Positions 52,690-63,809 of a stretch of 64,000 nt of DNA are shown one piece after another. Position numbers and translations under genes: made by a program. Source of the DNA: Isochrysis galbana (Eukaryota; Haptophyta; Isochrysidales; Isochrysidaceae); contig CM030937.1 in the NCBI GenBank assembly GCA_018136815.1, positions 4,462,226 to 4,526,225 of the forward strand, in the 5' to 3' direction. Every line of letters starts with the position of its first letter. Position 1 is the first letter of the stretch. A model generated the notes under the pieces. The model ran no database searches. It was not told the DNA's origin and saw only the letters and a list, made by a program, of their open reading frames with translations.

Positions 52690-55600
52690 ATGCCACCTCG
52701 TGCTCAGAACACGGTTATCGACGGATCCGAAGAGGAGCATATTGGTCAGCGTACGCTGTCCAGCATCGACCAAGGCGCGCTTGCACTCGGTGGCTTGAGG
52801 AAGGCCGATCCTGAGCTGGACGCCCTCCAGAGAGCCTCATCGGACGATGACCTTGAGGAGCCCTCCCACAAGTTTGAGCCGAACGCAGAGGAGACAGCAT
52901 TGCAGTCCGCAGCGAACGTGCTCTTGGAGTCCCTCACAGGGGAGAGCTCACCTTCAGTGGCCATTTCACCAAGATGTAACACAAGTGGCCCTCATGAGGT
53001 GACAGCACCTTCCTCTGCAGTGTTGCAACGACGAAAGATTTCCACTGCCGTCCAACCCGGCGGCACTGCATCGCCAGTGTCGCCTTCGAGCTTTTGCAGG
53101 TAAATTCGGCGCGCACTGCCGTGACTGCGTCCGCGAGCCTTGCCGATGTCATGCAGCACCTGGACGGTTCCGAGCCAGTTTCCCAGTATTGCACCTGCTC
53201 AGCATTGCATGCACGCTCTGTCATCATCTTCCCCTCTACATTCGCACCGTCGGTCGGACGGGTTTGCAGAGCTCATGCCCCTCCCAATTGCTTTTTACCC
53301 ATTCAGGACGACATCACCTCGTCCAGGAGTATCAAGACTCGCATCAAGCATTTCGACCACTGTCCAGGACTATGCACAGCAAAGATGGATGCAAATCGCC
53401 GAAGAGTTCGCTCAGGTGTGGTGGGACCCTACACAGCATTAAGTGTGCGAATCGAAGTCTTCGTCCTGTCCCAGCTGCGTGGGCGCCTCTCTGGTGCCTG
53501 CTTGCTGTGCTACCTTAGTGTACGGTGTTGAGTCTGCTGGCTTCCAAAATAATTGCAACACCCACCCCACGCTGTTCTATGCATCAGGAGTTGCGAACAT
53601 GTGCGAAGGAAATGTCCGAGTACATTGAGCTTGAGGAAGAAGAGGGAGGTTGCACGAGCCCGCAGCAAAGTCAGACGTCCAGTGCGCTCACGAGATGCTT
53701 GCGTAGCAATGTGGCGCAAGTCCTGGTGCCGTTCCTGCCGAAAAGGCTTGACGGAAGAAGCCCAGTTCATGCACCTGTCAAGTTGGCAGCACACATGCCA
53801 GCGCATGCCATCGCGTCAACAGTCGAAACCATAGCATCAATTATTTCTGACCCAGGGCTTGGTGATATCCTGCTCCATGGCTCTGGCAGCCCGCGCAACG
53901 TACGTCCTCCATCGCAAGAAGCAGAGCCGTTGTGCAACGTTCCTATTGATGCACTCCGGTTACTCTTGATAATGTCTGCACACGATGGGCTGAAGTTAGA
54001 GATGCTGCGAGAGGGCGTGCTTCCGAAACTGCTTGTCTTGCTCGCATTATGCCATGATAGTATTGGCGACATCAACGCTGGATCGGCGAGCCTTCCACAC
54101 AGTGACGATCTGGAAGAGTCGCCTGCAGACTCACCTGGTTCATGTCGAGAAGATAGCGGTCTATGCAGCAGCAGCCATGCGTCAGGACCATCTCGTAAGA
54201 GGCTGTTGCACGCGCTTGAAGCCATCTCTCAGAGCCTTTCCAACTTGAGCACTGCGGAGGAGTTCCATCAATGGGCACCACTCGATGGGCTGGTGCCGCG
54301 GCTGGTTGCGATCCTGCGCGATGATCGCTTGCCGACCACGCTCCGCGAGGACGTGGCTCGATCGCTCAAAAACATTGCTCTTGACGACGAGATCCGCATG
54401 ATGATGGTGGACCATGGTGCTATAGAGGCCTTGACAGACGCCTGCTTTGCTGCAGGTGCTCATGGACAGGCTGAGTACGAAGGGGTAATCGCTTGTGAAC
54501 ACGAGGGCAGAGGCCATCGCGTCCAGGGCGAGACTTCCACGCCTCGCATGCGTTTGCGTGAGCAAGCGGCGCGTGGCCTGGGCAACTTGGCTGTTTGTGA
54601 CCTTCTGGAGGATCGTATTGTGAGCACGTCGGCGGTCTCGGCATTGATGAGCCTACTCGCTGAGGGTGACGTGCCCGCTAAGGACGCTGCCCTGGGATCT
54701 CTGGCCAACTTAGTGGGGAATGAGCAGATGCGGCTGCAATTTGTTGGTGGCAATGGCATTGAGCTCCTACGCGAGCCAATGAAGAACGAGAACGACGATT
54801 TGTACAAGCACGCCGGCTGGACACTCGCTTCTCTCGCAGTTGACCCAGGTCTCTCTGACGAAGTTGTTGTTCGTGGTGGGCTACATTTGCTGATCCAGTA
54901 TGCGCGGTCGCAAAATCCCGTTTACCAAGAGGAAGCTGCGTGGGGACTCGCCAATATTTCGAGCCTTTCTCAGCATGCGGTCCCACTCATGGAAGCTGGC
55001 GCAGTGCCTCCCATGATAGCGCTCACGCGCTCCGAAGTGCAAGGTGTTCGCATGCAAGCTCTTTGGACCCTTGCGAATCTAGCAGTGCATCAGGACTTTC
55101 GTTTGCAGATCTCGGCTGACGGCGCCATCCCGGCATTGCTACACTGTCTCGCTACTCTTAGCATGGAGGATGAGCATTGCTTAGTCCAGGCAGCGCGTGC
55201 GCTTTCCAATCTCATAGTCGCCACTGAGAACAGGCGCCAAGTCGTGGAGGTCGACGGGATACGAAGTTTGCTGCGGTGTGCAAGGTTGGGCTCAGCGGCA
55301 GTCCAAGAGGCCGTAACGCGGGTCCTAGTCAATCTGTCGTACGAGGCCAACATCGCGCGAAAACTCGTTCACCACGGCGTCTTGGCCGTAGTGGCGTCGC
55401 TTCTCGCATCGCCTTCGGTAAAAGTGCAGCAGGAGGCCGCATGGGTAGCGGTTAACGTCTCCCTCTGCGGCGATGCCGAATGCGAGACGGCTACTGCTGC
55501 GCCTGCGGCAGCCGATGCTGCCGGAGGTCCAGGAGACGAGGCCGAGACGAGGCTAACGAGTGCATCCACCGTTCCTGCAAGAGGGGAGACCACTGCGAAC

Positions 55601-56359
55601 GACGGAACAGAGAACAGCATGGGCATTGCATCGGACTCATCCTTACCAGCTAAGGAGGGCATTGTTGGCGCCAGTGTGAATGCTGCTGGTGTGGACGATT
55701 CTGAGTCGCGGCCACAGCCAACGCGAACATTTGGCGAGGAAGTAAGCGCAACCAGCGGCTACCGCTAGCTTCGCGAATTGCGGCTCGCTCTGCAAAACTC
55801 TAGAGTTAGCTTTTTACACGCCACCGATCCCCCCTTTCAGATTGTTGCCCCACTGATGAACTTGCTCAATTCCGACAACCTGAGAATACAAGAGCAGGTG
55901 GTATGGGCGCTGGTGAACATATCAAAATGGAAGGCCAACAAAATGCGCATGATTCAAGACGGTTTGTTAGATAAGCTGGTGAGACTGGGCGCCGACTCCC
56001 CTTTCTCCCGTAAAATTCCCGCGGTGTCTACAAATCACGTGCAGCCTCACAATTGGCTTCTTTGCATACTTGCTTCCATTAAAGCTATATATTTTGTCTT
56101 CCCTCGAATGCATCAGGTGACTCTCGGCAGGTCAACTTCAGACGAGGTACAAGCTGCATCGGGCCAGCTTCTCACCTCGTTGGGAGAAGCCTTGACGCCC
56201 ACATCCAGGAGAGCTATGTTTGGGAAACGTGCCGCCATCCCTCACCGAAGTTCTAAGTCGCGAGGGAGAAATTCTCCTCTAGCGACGGTGAACTCGGCGC
56301 TCCACCGCACCACTAGCAGTGGCCGCGAACCCTCCAAGCTTGGCATGGGATCGAGCTAA
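52690..56359 (+). CDS. ARM-repeat (armadillo) protein, 1,017 aa
   Basis: Five exons: 52690-53099, 53307-53415, 53588-55741, 55841-55978 and 56117-56359. Joins: phase 2 (AG + G restores R), then three phase 0. The N-terminus is acidic and disordered. From about residue 400 onward come ARM units: LREDVARSLKNIALDDEIRM, REQAARGLGNLAVCDLLEDR, KDAALGSLANLVGNEQMRLQ, KHAGWTLASLAVDPGLSDEV, EEAAWGLANISSLSQHAVPL, MQALWTLANLAVHQDFRLQI, QAARALSNLIVATENRRQVV, EAVTRVLVNLSYEANIARKL, QEAAWVAVNVSLCG, and in exon 4 EQVVWALVNISKWKANKMRM. ARM superhelices bind peptides. The repeats recall importin-alpha, but there is no IBB domain, so a Vac8/ARMC-type scaffold is as likely. The C-terminus is basic and Ser-rich. 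Confidence 0.88.
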
Positions 56360-56960
56360 TGGACCCGATTGAGTAGCGAGCGGTATGCATGTGACACGTA
56401 GTACGTAGTGCGATTTTGTACTGTTCAACTCTTTACTGCCCGGAGCGTAGCAGACATTGAATGGCTGTTCCATTTTGTATGGGGTGCATAATAATAATAA
56501 TACCTCCGTTCCAAAACTGAGATGTGAGAGAGCCATTGTGAAGCAAGGGCGGCGCCTAGAGAAGGAAAGGCACTCTGTCGCATTCAGAGTATTCTATATA
56601 CGCTGAGGTGGTATAAGTTTATAATGGGCCGGGGGGCCAGGCCCCCCCGCGCGGTATCTGAGTGTCGAGCCCCCTCCGGTACATATCTTTTTAAGAGTAG
56701 TCGCGTGGGAGTATGGATCCAGATTCTTGCGACACTGGGTTCTTGAATTCATACTCCTAGTGTGAAGATACCGATGGGGGCGAGCGAGCGGATGGTCGAG
56801 CGGACTTGGCCCGAGCCGACCGACTGGGCTAGGGGGTGGACCAATTTTGGACGAGTCCTCAGTATGAGATTCGAGGCTTATCACTGAGAAGGGTGGAGGT
56901 CTCCGATCGGACTTGAGGAGGTGCGGTCGAGCGCTCAAGCGCCTAGCCCAAAGACGCCAA
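56360..56960. repeat. 3' flank with R4 repeat copy 2 (56590-56705)
   Basis: GGTATAAGTTTATAATGGGC, CGCGCGGTATCTGAGTGTCG and CCCCTCCGGTACATATCTTT match 42712-42850. 56710-56950 is unassigned, with a minus frame lacking motifs. The transposon at 56961 begins directly after. Confidence 0.6.
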
Positions 56961-57429
56961 AAGGTGTCGTTCCGTCAATAGTGGGACATCAGTAGAATTG
57001 AGCGATCAAATGTCCACAGTTGTATTGTAGTTGTTTAACATTAGATCTTGTTAAAATTATAAGAGAGAGAGGCCGTCAAAGCTTCTTCGCTAATCACATC
57101 GGTGCACGCCGTGCATGGGCACGGCGCGATGTGCATCGGTCCCCCCGCGGATACGCCGTGCGCGCGCATGTCAACCCGTTCCGTGTGTGTAGCCCCTGCG
57201 GCCCACAACTACGTAAACTGGCCATATAAGAGATGTTTCGTTACACAGCGCCTGTGATGACTTGCAATCACATGTGCACGCCGTGCGTGGGCACGGCGCG
57301 ATGTGCACCGGCGCACCCCCCGCGGGGGCGCCGTGCGTGCGCATAGCAACTTCTAGGAAGGTGCGTTCACTCTTTTCGCGGGGGAACTCTGGGCGCGGAG
57401 GACGGGCGGAACAAAGTGTGATTGCCACT

Positions 57430-57655
57430 CATCATGCAGCATAACAACTTTTTCTGCACGCCGTTCCTTCTTGGCGAAAAGTGCGGAAGGACCTGCCCTT
57501 CCTCCTGCCCCCTTCCTCCTGCCCCCTTCCTCCTGCCCCCTTCCTCCTGCCCCCTTCCTCCTGCCCTTCCTCCTGCCCTGCCCTTCCTGCTCTTCCTCCT
57601 GCCCTGTCCTTCCTGCCCTTCCTCCTGCCCTTCCTCGTGCCCCTTCCTCACCTAT
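57430..57655 (+). repeat. CCTTCCTCCTGCCC minisatellite
   Basis: About a dozen CCTTCCTCCTGCCC/CTTCCTGC units at 57497-57650. In any frame it encodes Pro/Leu/Ser/Cys repeats. It precedes the small ORF at 57660. Confidence 0.85.
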
Positions 57656-57659
57656 TGCT

Positions 57660-58146
57660 CGTCCATCGAAATGCTCATGCACACACCGGTCACCACGAGC
57701 GCTGCATCGCCGCTCACTCCAACCAGTTTCAACTCGAAGAGCGCTCCCAGACTTCCACCAAGCGCAAATGCACCCAGGAGGGAACCGACTCCAGTGTCGA
57801 GCCCGCGGTCAAGCGAACTCTCACGCCGTACACCCAGAGTGCACACATCGTCGCTCTCGACGTTCTGATCAAGAGCGCCATCCTACTCGACGACCCTGAC
57901 CATGACATGGAACTGGTGTTCGAGGCCAAAAAGCAGGAATTGCTCCAACGTTTCCCCATGGCTCACCCCAGGGTACAGCGGTTCCTCTCGCTCATCCAGA
58001 AAGCACCCCCCCACCCTTGTCCAATCTTCAACCAACTTCAATTCATCGTCGCAGCAGTCGAATGCCAGCCAGATGTGCGCTTCCACTCAAGTAGCAAACA
58101 GTTTCGTTACACGTCATTAGCGACAATCGCTCGGATTAGAATTTGA
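57660..58146 (+). CDS. Unknown passenger ORF, about 160 aa
   Basis: A frame from about 57660 with QTSTKRKCTQEGTDSSVEPA, HIVALDVLIKSAILLDDPDH, DMELVFEAKKQELLQRFPMA, HPRVQRFLSLIQKAPPHPCP and FIVAAVECQPDVRF. Composition is coding-like and helical. No ATG is well placed, because the frame runs into the minisatellite upstream. It converges on the ankyrin gene, whose 3' end overlaps by about 40 bp. No family recognised; may be a remnant. Confidence 0.4.
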
Positions 58147-58790
58147 TGTACTTCAGAGTATCGCTGGTCTCTTATGCGCGTGATGATTGAACGCAATGGA
58201 GTTTGTAGATTGTTAGCCACGTTATTGACGTTCGCTCCTTGATCGATGAGAAACGCGACACATTGCGCGTGACCACCCATCGCCGCAAGATGAAGAGGAG
58301 AATAGCCGAGGCGATTTCGAAGATTAATAATTTCTGTATTGACAAGAAGTTCGACACACGCAAGGTGTCCTTTCTCCGCTGCCATATGCAATGGAGTGTT
58401 TTGATATACATACCCTTTAATGTTGACATCAGCTCCGCGTTCTATGAGAAAACTTACGCAGTCCGCATGGCCTTTCTGCGCCGCAATGTGAAGAGGAGTC
58501 TCGCCCCATTTGTTTTGTGCGTTAACATCTGACACATCTGTCAGCGTGGCTACAAGTTGGATGTCACCATTCCTTGCTGCATGGTGCAGCGGCGTGTGTT
58601 GTGTACAATCTACAACAGTAGCAGTTGCTCCATGAGTTAACAAGAGTTGGACCGCTCTGTAGTCCATACGCCTAGTCGCCAAATCTAGCAACGTATCACC
58701 GCGCACGCAGTGTGCATGATGAGTGACTTTGCCAAGATGCGTGATGCGTGTGCCTCGAGCTCCCCCCGCGGGGACTCCGTGCGTGCGCAT
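58107..58790 (-). CDS. Ankyrin-repeat protein, 227 aa (transposon passenger)
   Basis: From the ATG at 58790. About five ankyrin repeats cover residues 30-205: DTLLDLATRRMDYRAVQLLL, TPLHHAARNGDIQLVATLTD, TPLHIAAQKGHADCVSFLIE, TPLHMAAEKGHLACVELLVN and SPLHLAAMGGHAQCVAFLID, with RGADVN and QGANVN between them. The repeats are near consensus, so the fold is intact. The first 25 residues come from CACGGCG repeat sequence and may not be natural. Ankyrin proteins bind other proteins. This one differs from the CPWD-type fragment at 35.6 kb. Its position between two transposon ends suggests it moves with the element. Confidence 0.75.
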   Translation of the reverse strand: MRTHGVPAGGARGTRITHLGKVTHHAHCVRGDTLLDLATRRMDYRAVQLLLTHGATATVVDCTQHTPLHHAARNGDIQLVATLTDVSDVNAQNKWGETPLHIAAQKGHADCVSFLIERGADVNIKGYVYQNTPLHMAAEKGHLACVELLVNTEIINLRNRLGYSPLHLAAMGGHAQCVAFLIDQGANVNNVANNLQTPLRSIITRIRDQRYSEVHQILIRAIVANDV

Positions 58791-58836
58791 GGAAGTTTCC
58801 GCACGCCGTCACGGATGCGCAGACAAACGGGTTTCG

Positions 58837-59613
58837 TCAGGTGCACGCCGTGTGCATGGTGAGTGGCAATCCACACGGTGCGGTCTCCGCGGACTCCTCG
58901 AGCTGAGTCAGTTCCTCCAGCTGCGTGGCCACCTCCAACCCCTCCTGAGCGGGTGCGTCGGACGTCTCCTCTTCCTTCTCCTCCGTCTTCTCCTCACCCT
59001 CCTTTTCGTTCGCCTTGGCAGGAGCGGGCGCCTCGGCGGTCTCGGCCTCCTCGGCGGTCTCGCCCTTCTCCTCCTCCTCGAGCTCCTCTTCCAGCTGCGT
59101 GGCCTCTTCGAACCGAGTGAAGACTTCTCCGACTGGTGCGTCGGACGCAGCCGTCTTCTCATTCTCCGCCTTCTCCGCCTTCTCGTCCTCTTCCTCGGCT
59201 TCCTTCTCATCGGCGAGAGCGAGCGCGTGGGCGGTCTCGACCTCCTCCATCGACTCGGCTGGCTCCTCGACATCCGCAACCCGCGCGATGGGAACAAGAA
59301 GACCTGGAGCGTCCGACGCACAGTCCTCGTTCTCCTCTTCTCCTCCCACAGGCCCGGAGTCCTCGTCGGTGGTGGTGGTGGTGGCCTCATCGGTCGGGGA
59401 AAGGGCCTCCTCCTCGGCATCAGGAACGCGAACAGGATCCGCCTCCTCCGCCGCGCCCTTGGAGCAGGAAGAGGAACGAGTCGTGCGAGCAGCGCTTGCG
59501 CTCGGCGTCCAGTCGACAGGTGGCGGTGTCGAGCGAGTCGAACGAAACCAGCGAGCAGGAGCACGAGACGAGAGGACGGAGGACCGTACCGATGCGCGCC
59601 GAGTCGCCACCAT
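58837..59613 (-). CDS. Glu/Ala/Thr-rich acidic ORF (transposon passenger)
   Basis: Open from the ATG at 59613, 258 residues. The first 45 residues are Arg/Ser-rich (MVATRRASVRSSVLSSRAPA). The rest is strongly acidic with EEEATQLEE-like units (FEEATQLEEELEEEEKGET, EVATQLEELTQLEE) and runs of Glu/Lys/Ala. Low complexity, likely disordered or coiled coil; no domain. The 5' flank (GCTCACCCTCCAGCTCTCTC in minus sense) is shared with 47850-47900, where the ORF itself is absent. The C-terminal end is again CACGGCGTGCAC repeat. A real product is uncertain. Confidence 0.4.
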   Translation of the reverse strand: MVATRRASVRSSVLSSRAPARWFRSTRSTPPPVDWTPSASAARTTRSSSCSKGAAEEADPVRVPDAEEEALSPTDEATTTTTDEDSGPVGGEEENEDCASDAPGLLVPIARVADVEEPAESMEEVETAHALALADEKEAEEEDEKAEKAENEKTAASDAPVGEVFTRFEEATQLEEELEEEEKGETAEEAETAEAPAPAKANEKEGEEKTEEKEEETSDAPAQEGLEVATQLEELTQLEESAETAPCGLPLTMHTACT

Positions 59614-60264
59614 CGTGAGGAAGACGAGGGCGAGGAGAGAGCTGGAGGGTGAGCGAGGAGGGAGGAGGGAGGCAGGCAGTAGGAGCCGTCTCTCTCTGGT
59701 AGGTCGATGAGAGGGGGAGGAGGGGACCCGGGGGAGGGGGCCCCGGGGGAGCGGAGAGACGTTAGTGTTTTCGCAATATACGGTAATATTTTCCCCGGTC
59801 CCAGGGGTGCCCCCGCGGTTCCCGACCGCCTCTGCGTCCAGAGTCCCCCCGCGGAAAGAGTGAACGCACGGCGTGCACCTTGCTGGAAGTTGCTATGCGC
59901 ACGCACGGCGCCCCGCGAGGGGGGGGAGCCGATGTGCATACGCACGGCGTGCACAATGATTGCAAGCAATCACACGTGCTGCGCAAACGAAACGTCTCGT
60001 ATATGGCTACTTTACGTTAATGTGGGCCTTAGGGAAAAAAGTTTCTATGCGCACGCACGGCGCCCTCGCGAGGGGGAAGTCGATGCGCATACGCACGGCG
60101 TGCTCAATGATTGCAAGTAATCACATGTGCTGCGTAAACGAAACATCTCGTATACGGCGACTTTATGTTAAAAAAAGTTTCTATGCACAGCTTTGTTTTG
60201 TACCACTATTGTTCATAACTAAAAAGAAAACAGATTGTGGTCCTCTTTTGACGGAACGCGACTT

Positions 60265-61299
60265 AAGCTATTTTGGCCGGGTCCGTATACCTACTGCAGT
60301 AAAGCTACAATTTTTCTAAGGTTATAATGTAGCTTAGATGGAAAAGGATAGGTTGGATAGACTACTGAGTATAGCGAGTAGATTGTGGCGAGTGTTGCTG
60401 GAGTGTCGAACATGCGATGACTACAGGCTCGTAGGCAGAGGGCCGTTCGATCGAGCCGGCAGCTGACGCGGCCGTGAAAGAGTCGTTGGTCGTTGTTTGT
60501 TGCTTGCGGGAAGATGTCTGAGAAGTCATAGTCATAGTAGGAGTAGGGTCTGACAGTGTCTGCCATCGAGCGCTATGAGCGAAGAGGTAGACTGAGGTTC
60601 GGAGGATTGCAACGCGTGGCGTCGGAGAGTAGAGACGAGGCTAGCTAGCGAGCTAGTGGAAGAGAGAGAGAATGAGAATGAGAGCTTCTTAGGTCCAAGG
60701 TAGACATGAGGGACTACAACGAGTGGACTCAAAAAGTCCCTGGTCCACAGAGGCACACAAACTAAACCAAACGGGGCGAAAACTAACCGCACTTGGACGG
60801 ACGGCCAAGCGTCGGCACGAAGGTCACTTAGCAGCGCACAGGCATGCGACAGAGGAGTCGGCACAACGAGGGCAGACCTCGCTGGGGAGCTGCGACCGAG
60901 GTATAACAGAAGACAGACGACAATCATGGAACGTTTGATGACATCAAGAGAAAGTAGGAGAAGAGGCGATATACCCATCAACGAGACCTTGAGAGTTAAA
61001 ATAACCCACAGGCTAGAAGTAAAAGTCTGTCCTCGTCCTCGTATGGAATACGACACTCCCCGACTAAATTCGAGTCATCTCGACGAGCGACATGGAAGGA
61101 GAACAGAGTAACCGAAATAGAAGAAATCCAGAATCAGAACTACAAGGCGAGAGAAACCAAAGATAACCGAGAAACCAAACGTTGAAGGCGACGCTTAAAA
61201 TATAGAAGATGAGAGCACCCGTGGGCCCTTTGAGCACAAATTCGGAAGCTTGACGCGGCAACCTATTTGTACGCATCGTCCCACCCATTTCTCGAGGTA
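60265..61299. other. Unassigned, no gene supported
   Basis: GA-rich, moderately structured sequence with no recognisable protein motif on either strand. The style (repeated GAGAACCAAAC, TAGACATGAGGG) recalls untranslated parts of retroelements, but I found no diagnostic part. Confidence 0.35.
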
Positions 61300-61523
61300 T
61301 TGGGACTGGAGTGCCCGGAGGGCCCGGCACCCGCACCACACGCCGCGCCGTGTGGCGGGTCGCGCACAAGGGGACGGGCTACGCCGTGCTCGGCGTGGGC
61401 GTCTACCAGGCCCTCTCGGGGCGCGCCCTCATGCCGAGCCAAGGCGACGCCGTTCTCGTCGCGTACGTGGTGCTCCTGGGCCTCTCCTTCGGGGTGCTCG
61501 CGGGGGGGCTCATGGTAGGGTGA
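61300..61523 (+). pseudogene. Cytochrome b561-like membrane segment (gene fragment)
   Basis: A plus frame with TTRRAVWRVAHKGTGYAVLG, VGVYQALSGRALMPSQGDAV and LVAYVVLLGLSFGVLAGGLM before a stop. A His after a Trp-Arg, a Gly-rich helix, then a short loop and a second hydrophobic helix match the last two helices of DOMON/cytochrome b561 proteins (WRxxHKxxGYxxLxxGxxN). Only about 70 residues are present, with a possible AG acceptor just upstream (61300). Either a last exon whose partners are displaced, or a remnant. Assignment is tentative. Confidence 0.4.
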
Positions 61524-62420
61524 GAGTCCCCACGGGAGGGGAAGAAACCCTGAGGGAAAGGAGACCAAATGAAGGCAAGCCGCCTACTATTAAGAAGTTT
61601 CTATATAAAAGTAGGTTGAGCCTCGAAAGTGGAGTAGAATTCCGACCGTAAGTAAGGCGTCAGGCCCCGCGCTTTTGCCCGCCCCTATGCTCGTTATCGC
61701 GGCTTATTGGAGTTCACCAATGAATGGTTGCACAGTTACAGCTCCTTCGAGGCGCGGTGTGCTTCCAGGGTCCCTCAAGGTTGGCGTCGCGCGAAACTCT
61801 CCTTTCTTGGTAGAGCCATTTGTGGTTTGTAGTTTTGCCCGTGAAAGGGCGGGGTGCAGGCCTACTTTTTGCCATGACAGCGTCGAGCGGTTAGTCGGGG
61901 TATAGAATCTATCTACCTGCGAAGTCGAAGCCGAAGCTCGAAGTCGAATACAAATCAAATTGGAAGTGCTCGGAGAAAAGGGTCGTACTAGTACTAGGGC
62001 GTATAAATGATAAGTTACATCGGCAAACGCATTCTCTCCCTGTTTGAATAAGCCCCATCCACCTCCAATGCGTCAGAAGTCAAAAGGCCCTTCATCACAG
62101 AAAAATCAAGCGCGCGCACAAAGTCGAACAATATTGGATACTGGTACTGACTGCTTGTACTTAGTGCAAGTTTAGGGGTCCGATATTTTTTAAATTTCGC
62201 ACCTCGCGCACACTGTGCTGCACGCATATTAAGGCGAGCATATAATTAACAACTGTATTATTTCAACTCTATATGGTTGCAGAGCGCTGTGCTCCGTGCG
62301 GTATTTTCTGGCGTGTTTTTGTCGCTCCGTTTCAACAAGCAGTCGCGAGTCATGTATCGTGTATTGTACATCACTAGGCATATTACGTCTGCAGCCATGA
62401 ACTCTCAAAGTTACCAACGG
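61524..62420. other. Intergenic, nothing recognised
   Basis: 3' flank of the phosphatase gene (right side) and unassigned sequence. AAGTCGAAGCCGAAGCTCGA short repeat near 61922. Confidence 0.4.
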
Positions 62421-63809
62421 TCAGACTACAAGAGCAAAAGCAGCTCTAGCTGCATGAGAAGTAGCTCGCGGCATGATGGAATGGGAGTACAGCTTGCGAC
62501 CATGAGCATCATAATGGGACACTTTAAGCATGTTTTTATGCACAGATGCGTCGGCGAAACCGCCGCTGAGTGCGCGAAGATGCCCATCACCACGGTAATG
62601 GAAGCGCAGTCCTCTTGCGCAACTCCCTTGGTGGGCTACTGATGCTGAGACTGTGAAACCAGCGCCGACACCATGCAATGCCGTTCGGAAGTGTGAGCCG
62701 CCACGTGACCGCTTGCGCATAGATCGAGGATGCAAAGCGGCGGGGTCGATATGGAAGAGCGCGTGGTCGTGCCCTGAAAAGTAAACCGAAACAGAAAAAC
62801 GAGCTAAAAGCGGCGAGAGGCGAGTACGTAGGCATTGACAAGGACCATGGGCTGAGGGCGATTCAATAGGATAATGGCCACCTGATGAATGAGAAACAAC
62901 GCAGACGATAATTGGTAGTGTGGGCACAAGGTCAGAAAGGGGCTTTGCGCCGTTTCGCGGTACACGAACTGCTTCAGGAACGTCTCAATAACTATCGATG
63001 AGAGCGAACACTATGTACTCACCAACAACAATAAAGTCCGTATCTTGCATTGCCTCAAGCGCAGCCTCAATCCATTTCCAATGTCTTTCAGCACCACCAA
63101 ATTTTTTCATCACTTCGCGAGGTAGTTGCTTTAGCCGTGAACTGCTGGGCCCACAAAGCATCACGGTGTCAATGAGCAGGAAGCCAATGGTAGTCTTGTT
63201 CATGAGGATACACCTTCCCTTGGCAACGTTGCTTGCGTGCTCAGGATGTGCTCTCGCCTCCTCGGAACAAACAGGGTTGTGATCCTCATGCACCACTTCT
63301 CGCCATGCATGTTGCAGGGCTGGATAATTCCAGCGCGAGGATGCGCGCGCCGCGTACGCAAGCTGAGCAGTGATATTTCCATTGTGGTCATGATTTCCAG
63401 CTACGATTCTCCAGAACCCCGCGCCCTGCAGTGAAGGGGCGACAAAGACGCGTTCAAATGTGCGCTTCCATCGCGGGTCGTCAGCAGATTGAACACCATG
63501 AAAATAGAAATGATCTCCAAGGGAGAGGATGAACTTTGAGCCTCGTGCCCGAGAAATGCGGCCGAGAGCTGAGGCCACTTTGAGCTGACCAGGAGTTACC
63601 CACGGCCAAACCGGCAACCCGCCCCAGTCAGATGTAATCAGAAAATGTAGCCCTGTGCTGTTGGCCTCATGCTCATTCAAGCTGATGCTGCCAGCTTGCT
63701 GTTTGGCGAGCTTGAGACCCTGGCGAGAGCAGGATCTGCCCGACTCAATTTGCCGCTCTATTTTCGAGAATGCAAATGACATGCAACCCGTAATTAGAGC
63801 TGACCACAT
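62421..63809 (-). CDS. Purple acid phosphatase, ACP5/TRAP type
   Basis: Two exons on the minus strand, 63809-63023 and 62881-62421, with a GT-AG intron at 62882-63022 (phase 1), giving 415 residues. All five metal-binding blocks of the family are visible: FLITSDWGG (DxG), ILSLGDHFYFHGV (GDxxY), VAGNHDHNGN (GNHD), VVGGHYPI (restored by the splice) and YFSGHDHAL (GHxH). These bind the Fe-metal pair that hydrolyses phosphate monoesters. The ATG at 63809 gives MWSALITGCMSFAFSK, a short hydrophobic signal or anchor, so secretion or membrane location is likely. The C-terminus of about 100 residues beyond the catalytic domain is longer than in animal TRAP. Algal members are often induced by phosphate starvation; no regulatory motif is visible here. 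An upstream coding exon is possible. Confidence 0.9.

Larger units (their letters stand above)
56961..60264. mobile_element. GTCGCGTTCCGTCAA-end transposon carrying ankyrin and acidic ORFs
   Basis: Left end AAGGTGTCGTTCCGTCAATA at 56961. Right end GGTCCTCTTTTGACGGAACG at 60240-60259, then CGACTT. Internal CACGGCGTGCAC-type repeats occupy both subterminal regions (57100-57350, 59860-60180), each with ATATGGCCAGTTTACGTAG-like or CGTATATGGCTACTTTACGT-like units. Three passenger frames lie between. No transposase is present, so it is non-autonomous. No target duplication could be confirmed. Confidence 0.6.

Noticed and set aside
17990-60200. CRISPR-like array from the CACGGCGTGCAC units
   Set aside because: The repeats are palindromic, dispersed among transposon ends, and have no regular unique spacers; the genome is eukaryotic.
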